From: Balanoglossus misakiensis | Lineage: Eukaryota; Hemichordata | Assembly (NCBI GenBank): GCA_040954595.2 | Contig: CM082582.2 | Location: 5,146,001-5,210,000, forward strand | DNA length: 64,000 nt | Direction: 5' to 3' | Part shown: positions 40,201 through 51,975 of the stretch, one piece after another | How the letters are laid out: the number at the start of each line of letters is the position of its first letter | Numbering within the stretch: the stretch's first letter is position 1 | The notes under the pieces: model-generated | Database searches by the model: none | What the model was told of the DNA's origin: nothing | The model's input: only the letters and a program-made list of their open reading frames with translations | Translations under genes and position numbers: made by a program

Positions 40201-43200
40201 ACATGTACCCATAACTATTTAACAAGACACCACAAATCTGTTTCCTATTTTTCGTGATAGCGACTCATAACAGCCAGGGACCACAAGTGGATGACCTAAT
40301 CCGTGATACAAAGTGTATATTCCCAGTAGTTATTACGGGAGTATGTGAAACTGAACAATGGCAGGAAAAGCTGGATTTATTGACTGCATGTATAACTTGG
40401 CGTCTACTATAGTATAAGAACCATTTTGAAGTAAAATTATGTACCAGAATGTTATACATACATGTGATACAAGTTTGGACACAAGGCTGTGTTACACTGT
40501 ATATGTACATGAATGTATGTACGTGTATACATGTACATCTCACATGATATTACTGTATCTGTAGATTATATGATTCTCATTTCTACAGATTGTGAGATGT
40601 GTATTGTCATACACAAAATGTTAATACACTAAGCATAATGTCAAGCAGTAAAATTGTATACAGAGAATGTTTGAAATTGGTAAATGTGCACATTTGCAGA
40701 AAGGAAACATAATTATGGATGGTACCACTGAAACCAAACCATACAAACTCTGCAACCAAATATTGACAAGAGAGTTTATTTAAAATTTACAGCAAAAAAG
40801 ACCACAGGAATTCTCTAGGCATGAAGTTATCTAGTCTAGCAAAGACACTTGTGTCTATAATACATGTACCATGAGTGGCCTCTCATGAGTACAGCAATAT
40901 TTCAAATGCCAGATGTATGCGTATGTAATGTAATAGGCAGACATCATCGTGGTATTTTCTAGGCTGTGGTTCACCACAGCTGAACAACTCCGCCAAGTCA
41001 ATGAAATTTCAGCCTGGACACACTGTACACACAAAAATCCTAGTGACAATCTTACAATGTACCTTTACCTGTGTTGTACAACTAAGTCCCATCTCTCGCG
41101 ATGTCACGGCGGAAATCAGGAAACGCAAGGGAAAGGCAGGTCAAATCCTGGGCATGGTTTATACGTAATATTTACCCTCGGGGTAATTCAACCCACTGAA
41201 ATTCCGCACGTGAAACTGAGACCGGGTCAGGCCAAAATTATACAGACTGTCATTGGTGGACAGCTGAGTGTCCCAATATCCGATTTCACATCGCAGCTTC
41301 TTTTGAAGTTAATAGCCTAGTAATTTTTATTCACGCATATTTTGTGTTCAAAATAATGTCGGATTAGTTTCAGAGAACCCTGCAACTTGCAAGGCCATCT
41401 TCTGTGTAGAGATTCACACCATCCTGATTCAGATTCCAATGCTAACTTTTTTTATAAATCACTTCAGTTCATTTTTTCCAAAAATTATTTGACGTTACTA
41501 CACGTTATTCCAATGACATTGAACCTGTCAAATTACCAATTTGTTAATATCAAACCCTGTCATGTCTTGCTGTGGTTTTTGAAGTGCGCCACCAATGGCC
41601 AACGTTTGCAATATAAGACTGGCAAGTTTCGCGACAAGCCGTACATGACAGACGAAAGAATTACATTTTATTCTTGTTATCCATTTCGAAAGTGTAAACA
41701 TTGGCCAAGAATGCAAGGGAAGGGGGAGGGAGGGGAGAGAGAGTGAGAGAGAGAGAGAGGGGGAGAGAGACAGACAGAGAGACAGACAGACAGACAGAGC
41801 TGTCTCATATGAATTTAACAAGGACAATCATATCTAAAAATATCATACAATTCAAAGGGACTAAATATATCATGGTATGTTCAGTGTCACCTGTTTGGAA
41901 CTAATTTAGCCTTGAAACCTGGGAGACAATTTGAATTGAAAATGAATTGTGGGGGAAATTGACTATTTGTCTAGAACTTACATGTAGTAATGTTTTCAGC
42001 AAACATTTAACTAACTATTTTGACTGGCACTGGCAGATGTACAAAATGCTGGTGGAAGTATTGTCAATTTGAGGAACAGTTGAACACTAAACAATAGCTA
42101 GAATAGTAGAATGCAGGTGTTTTTAAATGTACATTGTACTTCGGTTGATATTCAGCCAACATTTAGAGTGCGTATTGCCCAGACACACCCTGTACTGCAT
42201 AGAAATTGAGAGCAACGGGATAACCGAGCGATCTACGTCACACCTTTCTCGAACCAGCACAATGGCTGACAATGATTCCAGTCCTGTATCATCAATCAGC
42301 AAACATGTAATGAACAACTGGAACAGTGTCTGTGTTGAAAAGAGTGGTAGAAATCGCAGCTACCAAAATGATACTTGAAAAGGTGGAGATACGGCCTTTG
42401 TGTATGTGAACAGCTTATTTGAAGGTTTCATCCCCTGGGATAGTTAATGCGCACATGGTTGGAAAAGAAGAATGCTACAGGCTTTGACTTACATGTCCGT
42501 AGAGTCCATACAGCAGGAAGTTCTCATCATCAAGCCTCACCGAGGAACCATCAAAGAAAGCCATCGGTTCCCCCACTCCAGTTAAATCAATACTCAGGGA
42601 CAGTACATTTCACCCACACACGCACAAAAACATGTCTGCCCAGCAAGCAAATGCATTCTATACAGAACAAAAACCAACGAAGGAAAAAAGGCTAAGTGAT
42701 GATGCAAATGACCTCCTTGTTGCCATGGTATTCTGGAAGATTCCATTTGTGCACAGTGTAGAGGACAAAAAAAAACGATTAAACTTAATTAATTACATGG
42801 GCCAAGCTGTGAATGGTCTCTATGATCAGAAGACAATTATTCTAATTAACACCAAATTTCCCCATCAGGTTGCACAGCCAAGCAGAGAAAAATGCTTTCG
42901 TTCAAATGGTAGATTCACAACCTTAAATTTACAATAAATAAACTGGAGTGGAATAAATATACAGGGCCTTTTTTTCTGTCTCTCTCTATTTATATCCAAC
43001 CAAACAATAGATAACTGGCATCATCCAGGCAGGGCTATGTCTTTGTGTTGTAAATGCAAATCAGCGTAAAAAATAGAGTCAATTAATGATATCCCTACTG
43101 AAATACAAAGACTGCCCCCTTCTGTACACACAGTACACATAATTGGTGATGCGCAATCATTGTGATTTTAAATATATGTTCTAAATGTATCATTTGAAAT

Positions 43201-44449
43201 TTTAATAGAACATCATCTGCTGTACCTTTATACAGAAAACACAGATTCACAACCTTACAGTTATAACCACTATCAAAACAAATTCCAATACTTCACTTAA
43301 ACCTGCACAAGACAATAGATCAGACCACTGAGCAATGACAAACCCTATTGTTTGCCGGTATTGTTACACAAGCACTGTTCGCAGCTGTAGGCAAAACTGT
43401 CTACTTGGATGAGAAGACAATAGTCTCTCAACATTCTTGTCTATTGTTTTGTCTTTCCAAAGTCTGTGTTGATGAAAAGACATTGGACAGTACTGCATGC
43501 AGCCATAGGCAAAATGCAGGTTCTATTGAACTGTTCGTGTTATGCCACTAGATCAACATCTACTGGCTTTTACGTTGAAATTTTTCACAGCATTGGCTAA
43601 ACATCTGCTTGAAACTTGCATATGGTCAATTTGAAAATTACATGTATATGATGTGAAAGGTACATAAAATCACCCTTCAATTTACATAATGTTCATATAT
43701 GGATGAAACTAATGTCTTCAATATGACCATTTGGTGACACACTATTCTTTTTTAGTATGACCACCCTGCAGAAATGTGTGATTGTTCTTTAGCTACCAAT
43801 CTTTATCATTTCACAAATTCATCCGTAAGAGTCAGACTTAAACTGAGTGTAAACTTGGATACCAGACTGGCCGACACAGAACAGCATACATTTTTTGTAT
43901 ACACCATGATATGTATGTGACAGTGAGTATCCTGGACTTGACTTGGTGATTGGTTGCTGCTAACAAGAGACAACCTCTATCACATTGCTGACATTGAGAT
44001 CAAAAACAATATTTGCTCAATACCATTACGGTCAAGAGTACAGATACGTCAGCCACTTTATCTATACAAACCATGTACAAGTACAGTGTGGTTATCTTGA
44101 TAGGGAAAATGTCTTAGATACAAAACGAGGCCTGTTTCTAAATTTTAAGTAAAGACAAAGTTTTCTACTATACGGTAGTTTAGTTCTCTTAACCAAACCC
44201 TTGTACCTTTAAAACAGACTGTCAAGGGCACATAGTGATACATTTCGTTTTTAAGTGATTCTTTAATAAACATTCTTCTTTATTTCTGACAATGCATTCT
44301 GCAATGCATAAAATATGTTTTGTTTCTAGGTTTACCTTGCAGTCGCTTATAAAACCACTTATTAACTCTGTTAACATCTTCAAAATATACAGACAAAATT
44401 CTCTTTAAGAAAAACAATGAAAACTTACTCTTTTACTAGATGATGCCAT
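37204..44449 (-). CDS. AKTIP: AKT-interacting protein / FTS (ubiquitin E2 variant), complete
   Basis: AKTIP is an inactive E2-fold protein of the FTS-Hook-FHIP complex, which links vesicles to dynein and helps endosome-lysosome traffic. Coding exons in transcript order: 44429-44449, 39825-40030, 39109-39173, 38855-38955, 38155-38342, 37658-37829 and 37204-37335. They join in phase to 885 nt, 294 aa (human about 292). Residues 1-60 are a basic, probably disordered lead. The UEV fold runs from about 62 ([13 protein letters not shown]) through [20 protein letters not shown] and NYPDGDCP to [17 protein letters not shown]. The tail SGLSWVKPG is the conserved C-terminal motif. In the active-site loop, [12 protein letters not shown] at 141-152 has no cysteine where catalytic E2s have one, as known for this family. 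The 21-nt first coding exon (MASSSKR) rests on splice sites and an ATGG context. It is preceded by 5' UTR up to an acceptor near 44503 and a non-coding exon whose donor is at about 47310. Confidence 0.95.
37576..37605. mobile_element. Half copy of the TTAA-flanked MITE, inverted
   Basis: TTAACCCTTTCACCCCCAGTTCCCTC is the reverse complement of the right end of the copies at 18880 and 27925. It breaks off into a GACA microsatellite at about 37610-37630. It lies in the last AKTIP intron. Confidence 0.65.
39714..39734. repeat. CA dinucleotide microsatellite
   Basis: About ten CA units in an AKTIP intron. Confidence 0.9.
40031..44428 (-). other. First coding-region intron of AKTIP (4.4 kb)
   Basis: Long intron between the 7-codon first coding exon and the exon at 39825-40030. 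Open frames at 40949-41320 and 41387-41746 have no family match and no splice context. A purine-rich tract occupies about 41715-41800, and a reverse CTCF-like core lies at 43111-43124. Confidence 0.6.
41715..41800. repeat. Purine-rich GA/GGGA and GACA tract
   Basis: About 60 bases of almost pure purine on the plus strand followed by GACA units. Long mirror-like homopurine tracts of this type can form triplex DNA. It generates spurious arginine/glutamate-rich open frames. Confidence 0.85.
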
Positions 44450-44503
44450 GGCTTACATATACGCTCTCCACAAACACCTCATTGATAACTGTTGATTTTT
44501 CTG

Positions 44504-47310
44504 AAAGTAAAACAAAACAAACATCTTTAAATGATAAAAAAATAAAACATTTCAAGTGAAGAATCAGACTATCATAGTCAGATATTATCAATTTATTACA
44601 GTAAAACTCCAATTATCTGAACTCCAATTATCCGAATTGTTTGGTTATCCGCACTGCTGTCATGTCCCCCAAACAGTTCTGTTGTACACAATCATTATCC
44701 GAATAACCGAACTGTCTGCATATCCGAACAAAATGAATGTCCCCCTGTCAGTTCGGATAATTGGAGTTTTACTGTACTATTGAGACAATCCTTCTTTTAA
44801 AATTATTATTACGGTAAGCGGAGTCAAACGCATACACGTCTGCACTGGGTTAGTCGCGACACGTCACAGATCCGATCTGTAAACAGTTAGGCTTAACCAT
44901 CTGACCATTTCAGTACAAGGACATGATGTTCTTCAATAACTCAGTAGGTGTCTCTAAAAGATAACCTCTCCTCACCCTGCAATCATCTATACAAGCTAAC
45001 CTTGGCATCTGACCTCACTCAATACAGGCCAGCTACGTTGTAAACTCTATACACCTCAGCTTCTTCAAGGATGCTTGTAAAGTCATTGTTACAAGATGTC
45101 AACAAAGTCTGTTTACAAAGAAACTATAGCTGTACCCCATGAATACCTATCCCGACTTCAACAATTTCACACTTGACCACCACCACATAACGGTGCCCCT
45201 CTCATATAATCTTTTATGGGTTTTCTTACAATGCTAACAAAAGTTACAATCCACTCAATAAAAAAGGGACCTGACCCTTGCATTGTGTTATTCAAAAGTA
45301 GGTCAAGATTTTTACTGAAGTTCATGACATTTCGGTCGATGGACTCAACAAACGAAATTTTAATATATAAATTATAATTAATGTGTATGATAAATTCTAA
45401 CCATACTGCAGATATGTTTTAATTTGTAAAATAGTCCATTGTAGTGGACTTCAACTGTTTAAAATAATTTCCAGATTAGTTGATGATCAAATAACAAAAT
45501 TTTGCGCCATTGCCTGTTTGTTGTCATGGTTATCTGAATCCCAAACAAACCAAAAACCACCAAGTAGACTGCCTTGATATTCATTGAAATCTACCTTTGA
45601 TGAACTGACACAATTTGAATTTTGCTGTGATTTTATTTTCCCTTAACAACAAGTACAGGTAACTGGAATTTCCGTGGAATGTTGCCTTGGTTGGAAACTA
45701 ATTGACTGAAAGGAACAGTGCCAGTAACTAAAATAGATGTCTCAGTGGTAAGTATTCCTCAGTCAGAAAACAAAATAATAATCAGCAACAAAATGTACGC
45801 CGAAATACAGGTATTCATTAGAGAACAGGAAATGAAAACATTACATGCAAGTACTCTGCCACTAGCAGGTGCTGTTCTTGTACCAACACTAGTGTGTACA
45901 GAGGTCATGTTTCCATTTAACAAGAGTAACTACAACCCAATCTCAGTATAAAGGGTTTGGTTAATCTCATGCATAAAACAATGCATTTATACTCGTAATA
46001 GAAGAAGCCATAAAAAATCCATTTCACTAACAGAAATTTCCATTACAAACTTAAAACGTTTATCATGATTTCGCTTCAGCGGACATTCTGAATTACCCAT
46101 ACTAGAAAGAAAAAAAACACCCACCAAAATAATAAGTGAGTGACGTTTTTGTTAAAGCCATTATTTCACGGGTTATCAGTCAACGGTATTATAAGCAATA
46201 TATGAACTGCCCATGGATGACTTGTTTTTCAAAAATCCCATCACCATTGCTCCCACTGTTCTTGGAGACCCTGGCAATCAATATTTTATATCAAAGTAAC
46301 TTGGAAATGTGATGTTTGACATGATGTACAGTGTGATATAACAACCACATTTTTGTGATGATGTGAATTGTAGCGGTTAGACTTTGTATCTACATTTACT
46401 TTGACTTGCTAGCAACTGTGCTGTATGGAACCCATACCCATAGCAACAGATGGGCCCCACCCAAAAGGAATAACCGACAATCCCACACTCTGAATATAGA
46501 TTAGAAATTGTCAGTATGGTACTTGCATAAATGAATTTTGTAAAGGACATTCACATTTTGCTAAAAATTAACTATGGTTATGAATATTTAATTTATGCAA
46601 GAGTTAACACTACACAATAACATGTAACTTTCATTGTATTGTATTATTTTGTGTTGTATTGTATTATTGTGTTGTTTCTAGGATCTGTTGGGCCTACATG
46701 TTTTGTATACTCTGTCCACGGTCACTCCCCACACTGTGGGACATGTATGGGACCGGGCCTCAGAATAAAGTAGCTACCGGCTATCCCTCAATATTTTTTC
46801 AGACAAAAGGGAACAATAACACAGGCCATGTTTCACACAACTTTGGTATCTGATTCAATACTGTACATGACTCAGAAACCACCAACGGCATAGTTACGCA
46901 ACATCACACCTGTAAATGTTTGTCGTAAGTCGTACTCTACTAGTTTGCACATGCATGCCTAAAATTTGAATGGCATCATCATCATCATCGGACATTGTAA
47001 ATGGGCAGTGCAATGTGCGATGTAAAAAAAATGTCGGCACCAGATATTTATGATTCATTCCCCCCAAAGTACAATGGTATATATAAAGTGATGAAAACTT
47101 GGAATGACTGTCGCGATTTATCACGTTCTTCCGATTTCATGCACCACACATTTCATGTTTACGTTTCTACCGGTAAACCAAAGTGTGCAACAGGTCGATC
47201 GGACGGACGTGGACCTCGCACCTCCCACCCCGAGACCACAAAATTTGATGACACGATCGATTTAGCGAGGACTACATAGAACGATTAAGTAACTCCCATA
47301 TTGAACTCAC
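44504..47310 (-). other. Probable 5' UTR intron of AKTIP
   Basis: Bounded on the right by a good minus-strand donor (GAAG/gtgagt, exon edge at 47311) and on the left by an acceptor ending TTTCAG next to 44503. It contains the pogo-like element at 44599-44774. A CpG-richer patch near 47100-47280 belongs to the promoter-proximal part. An open frame of 92 codons at 47001-47279 (+) is not supported by anything else. Confidence 0.5.
44599..44774. mobile_element. Pogo/Tigger-like MITE, 176 bp
   Basis: The ends are inverted repeats: CAGTAAAACTCCAATTATC on the left and GATAATTGGAGTTTTACTG on the right, flanked by TA on both sides. CAGTA...CC..TTATCCGAA ends with a TA target duplication are characteristic of the pogo/Tigger branch of Tc1-mariner. 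Inside are further copies of the TTATCCGAA motif on both strands. There is no transposase, so it is non-autonomous. Confidence 0.85.
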
Positions 47311-47480
47311 CTTCACTTTCGCTTAATTAATCTCGCTTGATCTAAACGCACGGCAATAGTCCCTGAAAGCGCGAGGAAACATTTGTGGGCGTTCTTCACT
47401 GGATGAGATCCGCCATCTTGTACTGTTTGGTCGAAATGCATGTTGGGTCGTCAAACGTTGCGTCGGCCCCTCTTGACGTT
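47311..47480 (-). promoter_or_regulatory. AKTIP non-coding first exon and promoter region
   Basis: A minus-strand donor at 47310 ends a non-coding exon. About 100 bases upstream, CCGCCATCTTG at 47411-47421 is CAAGATGGCGG on the minus strand, a strong YY1-type motif of the kind found at many animal transcription starts. The surroundings are CpG-richer than the flanks. The exact start site cannot be read from sequence. Confidence 0.5.
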
Positions 47481-49317
47481 AGAGGGCAGAGTTCATTGGT
47501 CAATTTGGAAAACCAATACCTCATTTTCATGCGCTTTGATACTTATTTTGCGACGTTTTCAACCCCCTTTGTATTGCATTTTTAGTGGATGTGAACAAGA
47601 CTTTAATTTTGTTTCGGAAATAATACGAAAATTGCTTCTCCTGTGGTTTGTTTATGATAAAGAAGAATCTTTTCTCTGAGATGTTTGGACTGTTTCAGAA
47701 AGCTCCTTGCTGAACATCCTTTGCCATTCAAGACATTCCAAGATGGTTAGTTACAATGTATGTACTCTCAGGCCACACACAACAACAAAACAAGACACAA
47801 CATACCATTATATCTGGCATTTCTTCCTTTTAATAATTATCAAACTTGAAACTGAAATACATAACATGTCAGTCACAGTAATTGTACTCTATCTTTTCAT
47901 AAAAAAGACAAATAAAATCTGTTTTGATAAGAACGGTAAAACAGGACAACAAGATGATGCTCCTAGTCCTAAACAGGAAAGCTTTTGTTGTGTAAAGGAA
48001 AAAGGTTCAAAATACATGTTTCTAAAGTAAAATAATTCCAGAAGATTTAATGTTGTTATGCTTTAATACAAGTTGAATTTTGATTGTCACAGTTCTGCTT
48101 TCATGTTTATAACCGATATTGGCAACAATATTCAGTGTATAACATGGTTTGTTGTCTTAAATCACGTTGCATACCATACAGGAATAAACATGCACACAGC
48201 TTGATGCCAAACATCACATCACAGTAACTGTATCTGTGATTTCACCATCTCACATAATGGCTGTCAATCTTCACACCTGATGAAGACAGGGCTGTGTGCC
48301 AGGGTTTCACAACAGAGCTGAACTCAAGCAGAAACACTATATCTTGACAATTTCAATCACACATAAGAAAACTAATACTAATACTAATAAGTGACATACA
48401 AAAAGCATAAGCTTTTAAATCAAGTCTGAACTATGTAGAGGTAGAGGACTGTACCAAGACACTGTAATGTGCTTCTTATAAAAAGTAAACTGCATCAATG
48501 CTAAACACTAACATGGCAGTGAAACTTATTTGTTTTATTACAGTAGAAATATAAACTAGTCAGTTACCGTTAAAATATTCCTATCAGAGTATCAAGAGTT
48601 GCACACATTCTACTGTAAAATTATCTCCGAACAATAAAATACATTTCTGCCTCCCATTACTAGGAGAAAATAACATACTATACCACTTAAAATGTCTGAC
48701 AAATACCACGACATGAATGGTGGTCACAAAGCAAATTGCAAAGTTTATCTTTGGATGTTTATTTTTCATATGAATATGTTGCATTTTGAATGTGTTTGTA
48801 GTGCAGCATAACCAACAACATTTGTGTTTTGTAATGTGTACAGCTCCATCCAACACTGATTCATCTAACGATATATTCCAGTATTGCATTGTCTGACATA
48901 GAGGATGGTACCCTTGAGTTGAAGTGCTTGATAAAAACACAAGCAGTTACAATGCTAAATACATTAAAAGCTCATGAGCTGCCAACTTTTAGCATCTCTT
49001 TATAAGCTATACAGTACTCCATCTTCTCCATATTCTTAGCTGATGGATCATGGATAACACCATTTTGAATCTCTAAATGGGTGTTGCACCCATCTATTAT
49101 TGAACTTGTTCACATTTAAATGTACAGAGGTTGATAATATGTTTGTTGTATGCCAAATCAGCAAACTTATTTAAACGGATCATTGTAATTTGAAAGGCAA
49201 TATCATGAACTAATTCCAAAAGTAGCAGCTCATGCAGCATAAACATTCATATATGACCCTGTTTTTGACCATGTGAAAGTTTAGCTGACCCTGTGAAGAT
49301 TGGTGTTGAGTGCAATA
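47481..49317. other. Intergenic region including the TK2 3' UTR; no gene seen
   Basis: A reverse AATAAA at 48534-48539, about 780 bases after the TK2 stop, is a plausible end for TK2. A 118-codon minus-strand frame (48584-48940) lies in that UTR and looks accidental: cysteine-rich, with no family match. A plus-strand frame at 47707-48030 is likewise unsupported. Confidence 0.4.
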
Positions 49318-51975
49318 TTAGATTTGCAGATTGGACACTGGATGTGAATTGTTCTTCATTAAAATCTCATCCTTTTTCTCGTCGAACATTGCATACATGT
49401 CTTGTAGACTCAGGTCATTATCAAGCACCTTGAAATAGAATGAAAAGAGCGAACAACATTAAGAATTTATAACTTTAATATTCGAGTCAACTTATGCCTA
49501 TTTTATTCAGTATTCTGTTGTGTGTCAACTACACACACCACACATAAAGATAACAGGAGCTTGGACCCAGGAAATCCTGTTCACTGCACTTACTGAGCAC
49601 TTTCAAAAGTGTCTTTATGCAAATAAAACGTGGCCAAAGGAGAAGCCACTGCAGGTCAAAGGTCACCAGATTCAGTACCACTTCTTGTACGATTGGCAAC
49701 TTTTGCACAAAACAACGGATGAACACTCACCAGAAGCTTTGCAGGAACTTTAAACTTTTCGTTTATCAGCCAGTCTTCGTGTAATTCGTGTAGTACTTCT
49801 AAAAATTCCACTGTAATACCAGTTTCCTCCGAGCGACTTCTTTCCTTGATTCTTTTCAAGCAGTTTTCAGGTTTTGTTCTAAGGTAGACTGATAAAAGGA
49901 AAACATGTTGAAATTACTCTCCCTCTCTCTGTCTTTGCCCCCATCCCCCTCCAACTCTCTCTTCTCCTCTCTCTCTTCTCCTCTCTGTTTTGGACTCCTC
50001 TAAATTTGATCATATTCTCTCGCTTTTTCACAGTTATAAAATTTAACTATCAACGTTACACTCACCTATAAGATCCAGTTTGAGAGACGGGTTTTCTATC
50101 AGCCATTCAAACCATTCAGTTAACACTTCATATTCAGATGGTGGCATATACTGACTGAAATTAAAGTGAATATCAATTATGACATATACATGAAATCAAT
50201 TTCATAAGCTCCCATGGGATAAAAATGTATACACCAAATGCGTGCTAATAAAAAAATCGCGTCAAGGACACGTTGGTCCCATTGAGTTATTACACAAGAA
50301 AAAGTCTACACCGGAGTACATGGCCATATACAGACAGACAGACACACACATAGCGAGAGATGAATGGTTTAGTGACTCTGGGAATAGATAGTTTGGGGAG
50401 TACCAAGGTTCATGGTTTTCCCTGCTATATGAAACATTTCTTCTGATTACAACTGTTAATCATTACCTGATTATCAAACCTTACCGTTTGTATAAATTTT
50501 CAACAAAGCAGTACTTGGCACTGTATATTGATCTCTCCATCAATCTGATCGGTCGCTGCTGTTTGGCCGTCTGCATCTGGACCATAGTCAATTGCACATA
50601 GGTTTGGAATGTCAAACTCCATCTGTGGGGGTCTTCATACATCATACCCTGGCAGACAAAATTGACAAATTATGCTTCAGATTGTGTCATGTTTTTTGAC
50701 CGGGTTCATGACCATCTTGGCCTAATAAAATTACCAGCAGAGGCGGACTGAGTGTAGACTCAGCTGTCAATATTTTTGACATTACACTGTTTGGTACTGG
50801 ATCAAATTCTCCATGGTCAAGGTATGCATGGTACTCTAGGGGAGTATGAAAATGACAGTTTGCTACTGACTTGGCACTTTTACAGTTAAAATATAAGCAT
50901 TCAGATGTTAACAATAAAATATAATGTTAATACAGCAAGTTCCTCTTATGTTAAACTTTACTTACAAGCAGATTATGTCCTTTCATATTTCTCCATCTCT
51001 CAACAGGTTCTTCACACACTTCAACTTCTGGAAATGTTTTGAAGTGGTCAAGAAAAGTTGTCTTTCCACTGCCTATATTGCCTTCAACAGCAATCTGGAA
51101 AAAAGTAAATTATCATTGCTGTAACAGCTGTAGACACTGTGAGTCGACATATTAGAACCTGAGCAATAAGAAATGGCAAGTTTGAGACTTTATTATGAAA
51201 TCGCCCTCAAAGGATACTTAAATGAAAAATCCTTTTCACTAAGCCAAGCCAACTTGAGCTACGTTGACAACATTTCTGACAAGAGGTTTCAGTTTGACCA
51301 TGCAATTTATCAGTTCCTGGAACCATAGCCCCAGCACAATAGTTGAGAAAGGAGTGGCATGGCTACGGACCCACGACAATAATATGCAATGCTATGCTGG
51401 CTTTGCGTTCTACTAGGGACATCAATCTACAGCAGAGTTGGAATGCTAGTGAATGTCAATGTTACTTATCACATCACATAGTTATGTACACCTTGTGTAA
51501 TCATAGACATAGCTATCATAGACACTACTGTCTATGGTGTAATACATGGCTCTCTCAGTACGAAAGATAGTTTCGTTTTTGTCATTGAGGTAGTAGTAGT
51601 ACTACATACATCTTAACACGGAGCACAGTGTTTCATGTTGACACCCCCTAGCAATTTGTCAAGGGGGGACCGGTGCCTGTTATTGATGGCACGCACATGA
51701 TGCAACACTGGAGCATGGGGTATCCATGCACAGAGGTAGGCGACAGTGGTCGCTATTTTCACATTATTGCACCAACAAAACATGTAGGTGTCTTCTACAG
51801 TTAGCTTTTAGGAAGACTGTGAAATCTCATCGTTGTTGCTTACTTTTATCATCTTTGAGTTGTATAGTGTTCTCTTTCCCGTTAGCGTGCATACATCCTT
51901 CACAATTCCGGGTAAACTGCTTCTGCCGATTCCAACGTTACGCAAACAATATCCACGTGCCAGAATGGTGAACAT
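49318..51975 (-). CDS. TK2: Thymidine kinase 2-type deoxynucleoside kinase, complete, six exons
   Basis: The enzyme phosphorylates deoxynucleosides (thymidine and deoxycytidine in human TK2) with ATP, usually in mitochondria, to feed mtDNA synthesis. Exons in transcript order: 51844-51975, 50966-51094, 50485-50648, 50066-50154, 49731-49888 and 49318-49428. Phases join to 783 nt, 260 aa (human about 265). Residues 1-44 are basic and almost free of acidic residues, as in a mitochondrial presequence. The P-loop GNIGSGKTT is at 49-57, EEPVERW at 72-78, the ERS motif in [18 protein letters not shown] at 125-127, and the arginine-rich lid [10 protein letters not shown] at 184-193, following VYLRTKPE. 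This ending and lid are closer to TK2 and insect dNK than to dCK or dGK. The first exon was chosen because it is open, starts with ATG, has a gtaagc donor and joins in phase. The start is the least certain part. No other exon candidate fits better. Confidence 0.93.

Noticed and set aside
40949-41746. Plus-strand frames of 119 and 123 codons in an AKTIP intron
   Set aside because: No family match, no splice sites in phase, and the second runs into a purine tract.
47001-47279. 92-codon plus-strand frame near the AKTIP promoter
   Set aside because: Only CpG-rich composition supports it; no homologous motif or splice signal.
48275-48305. CTGATGA motif as a possible hammerhead ribozyme core
   Set aside because: No GAAA partner and no flanking stems at the required spacing.
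48584-48940. 118-codon minus-strand frame after TK2
   Set aside because: Lies in the probable TK2 3' UTR and has a cysteine-rich, unstructured translation with no family match.
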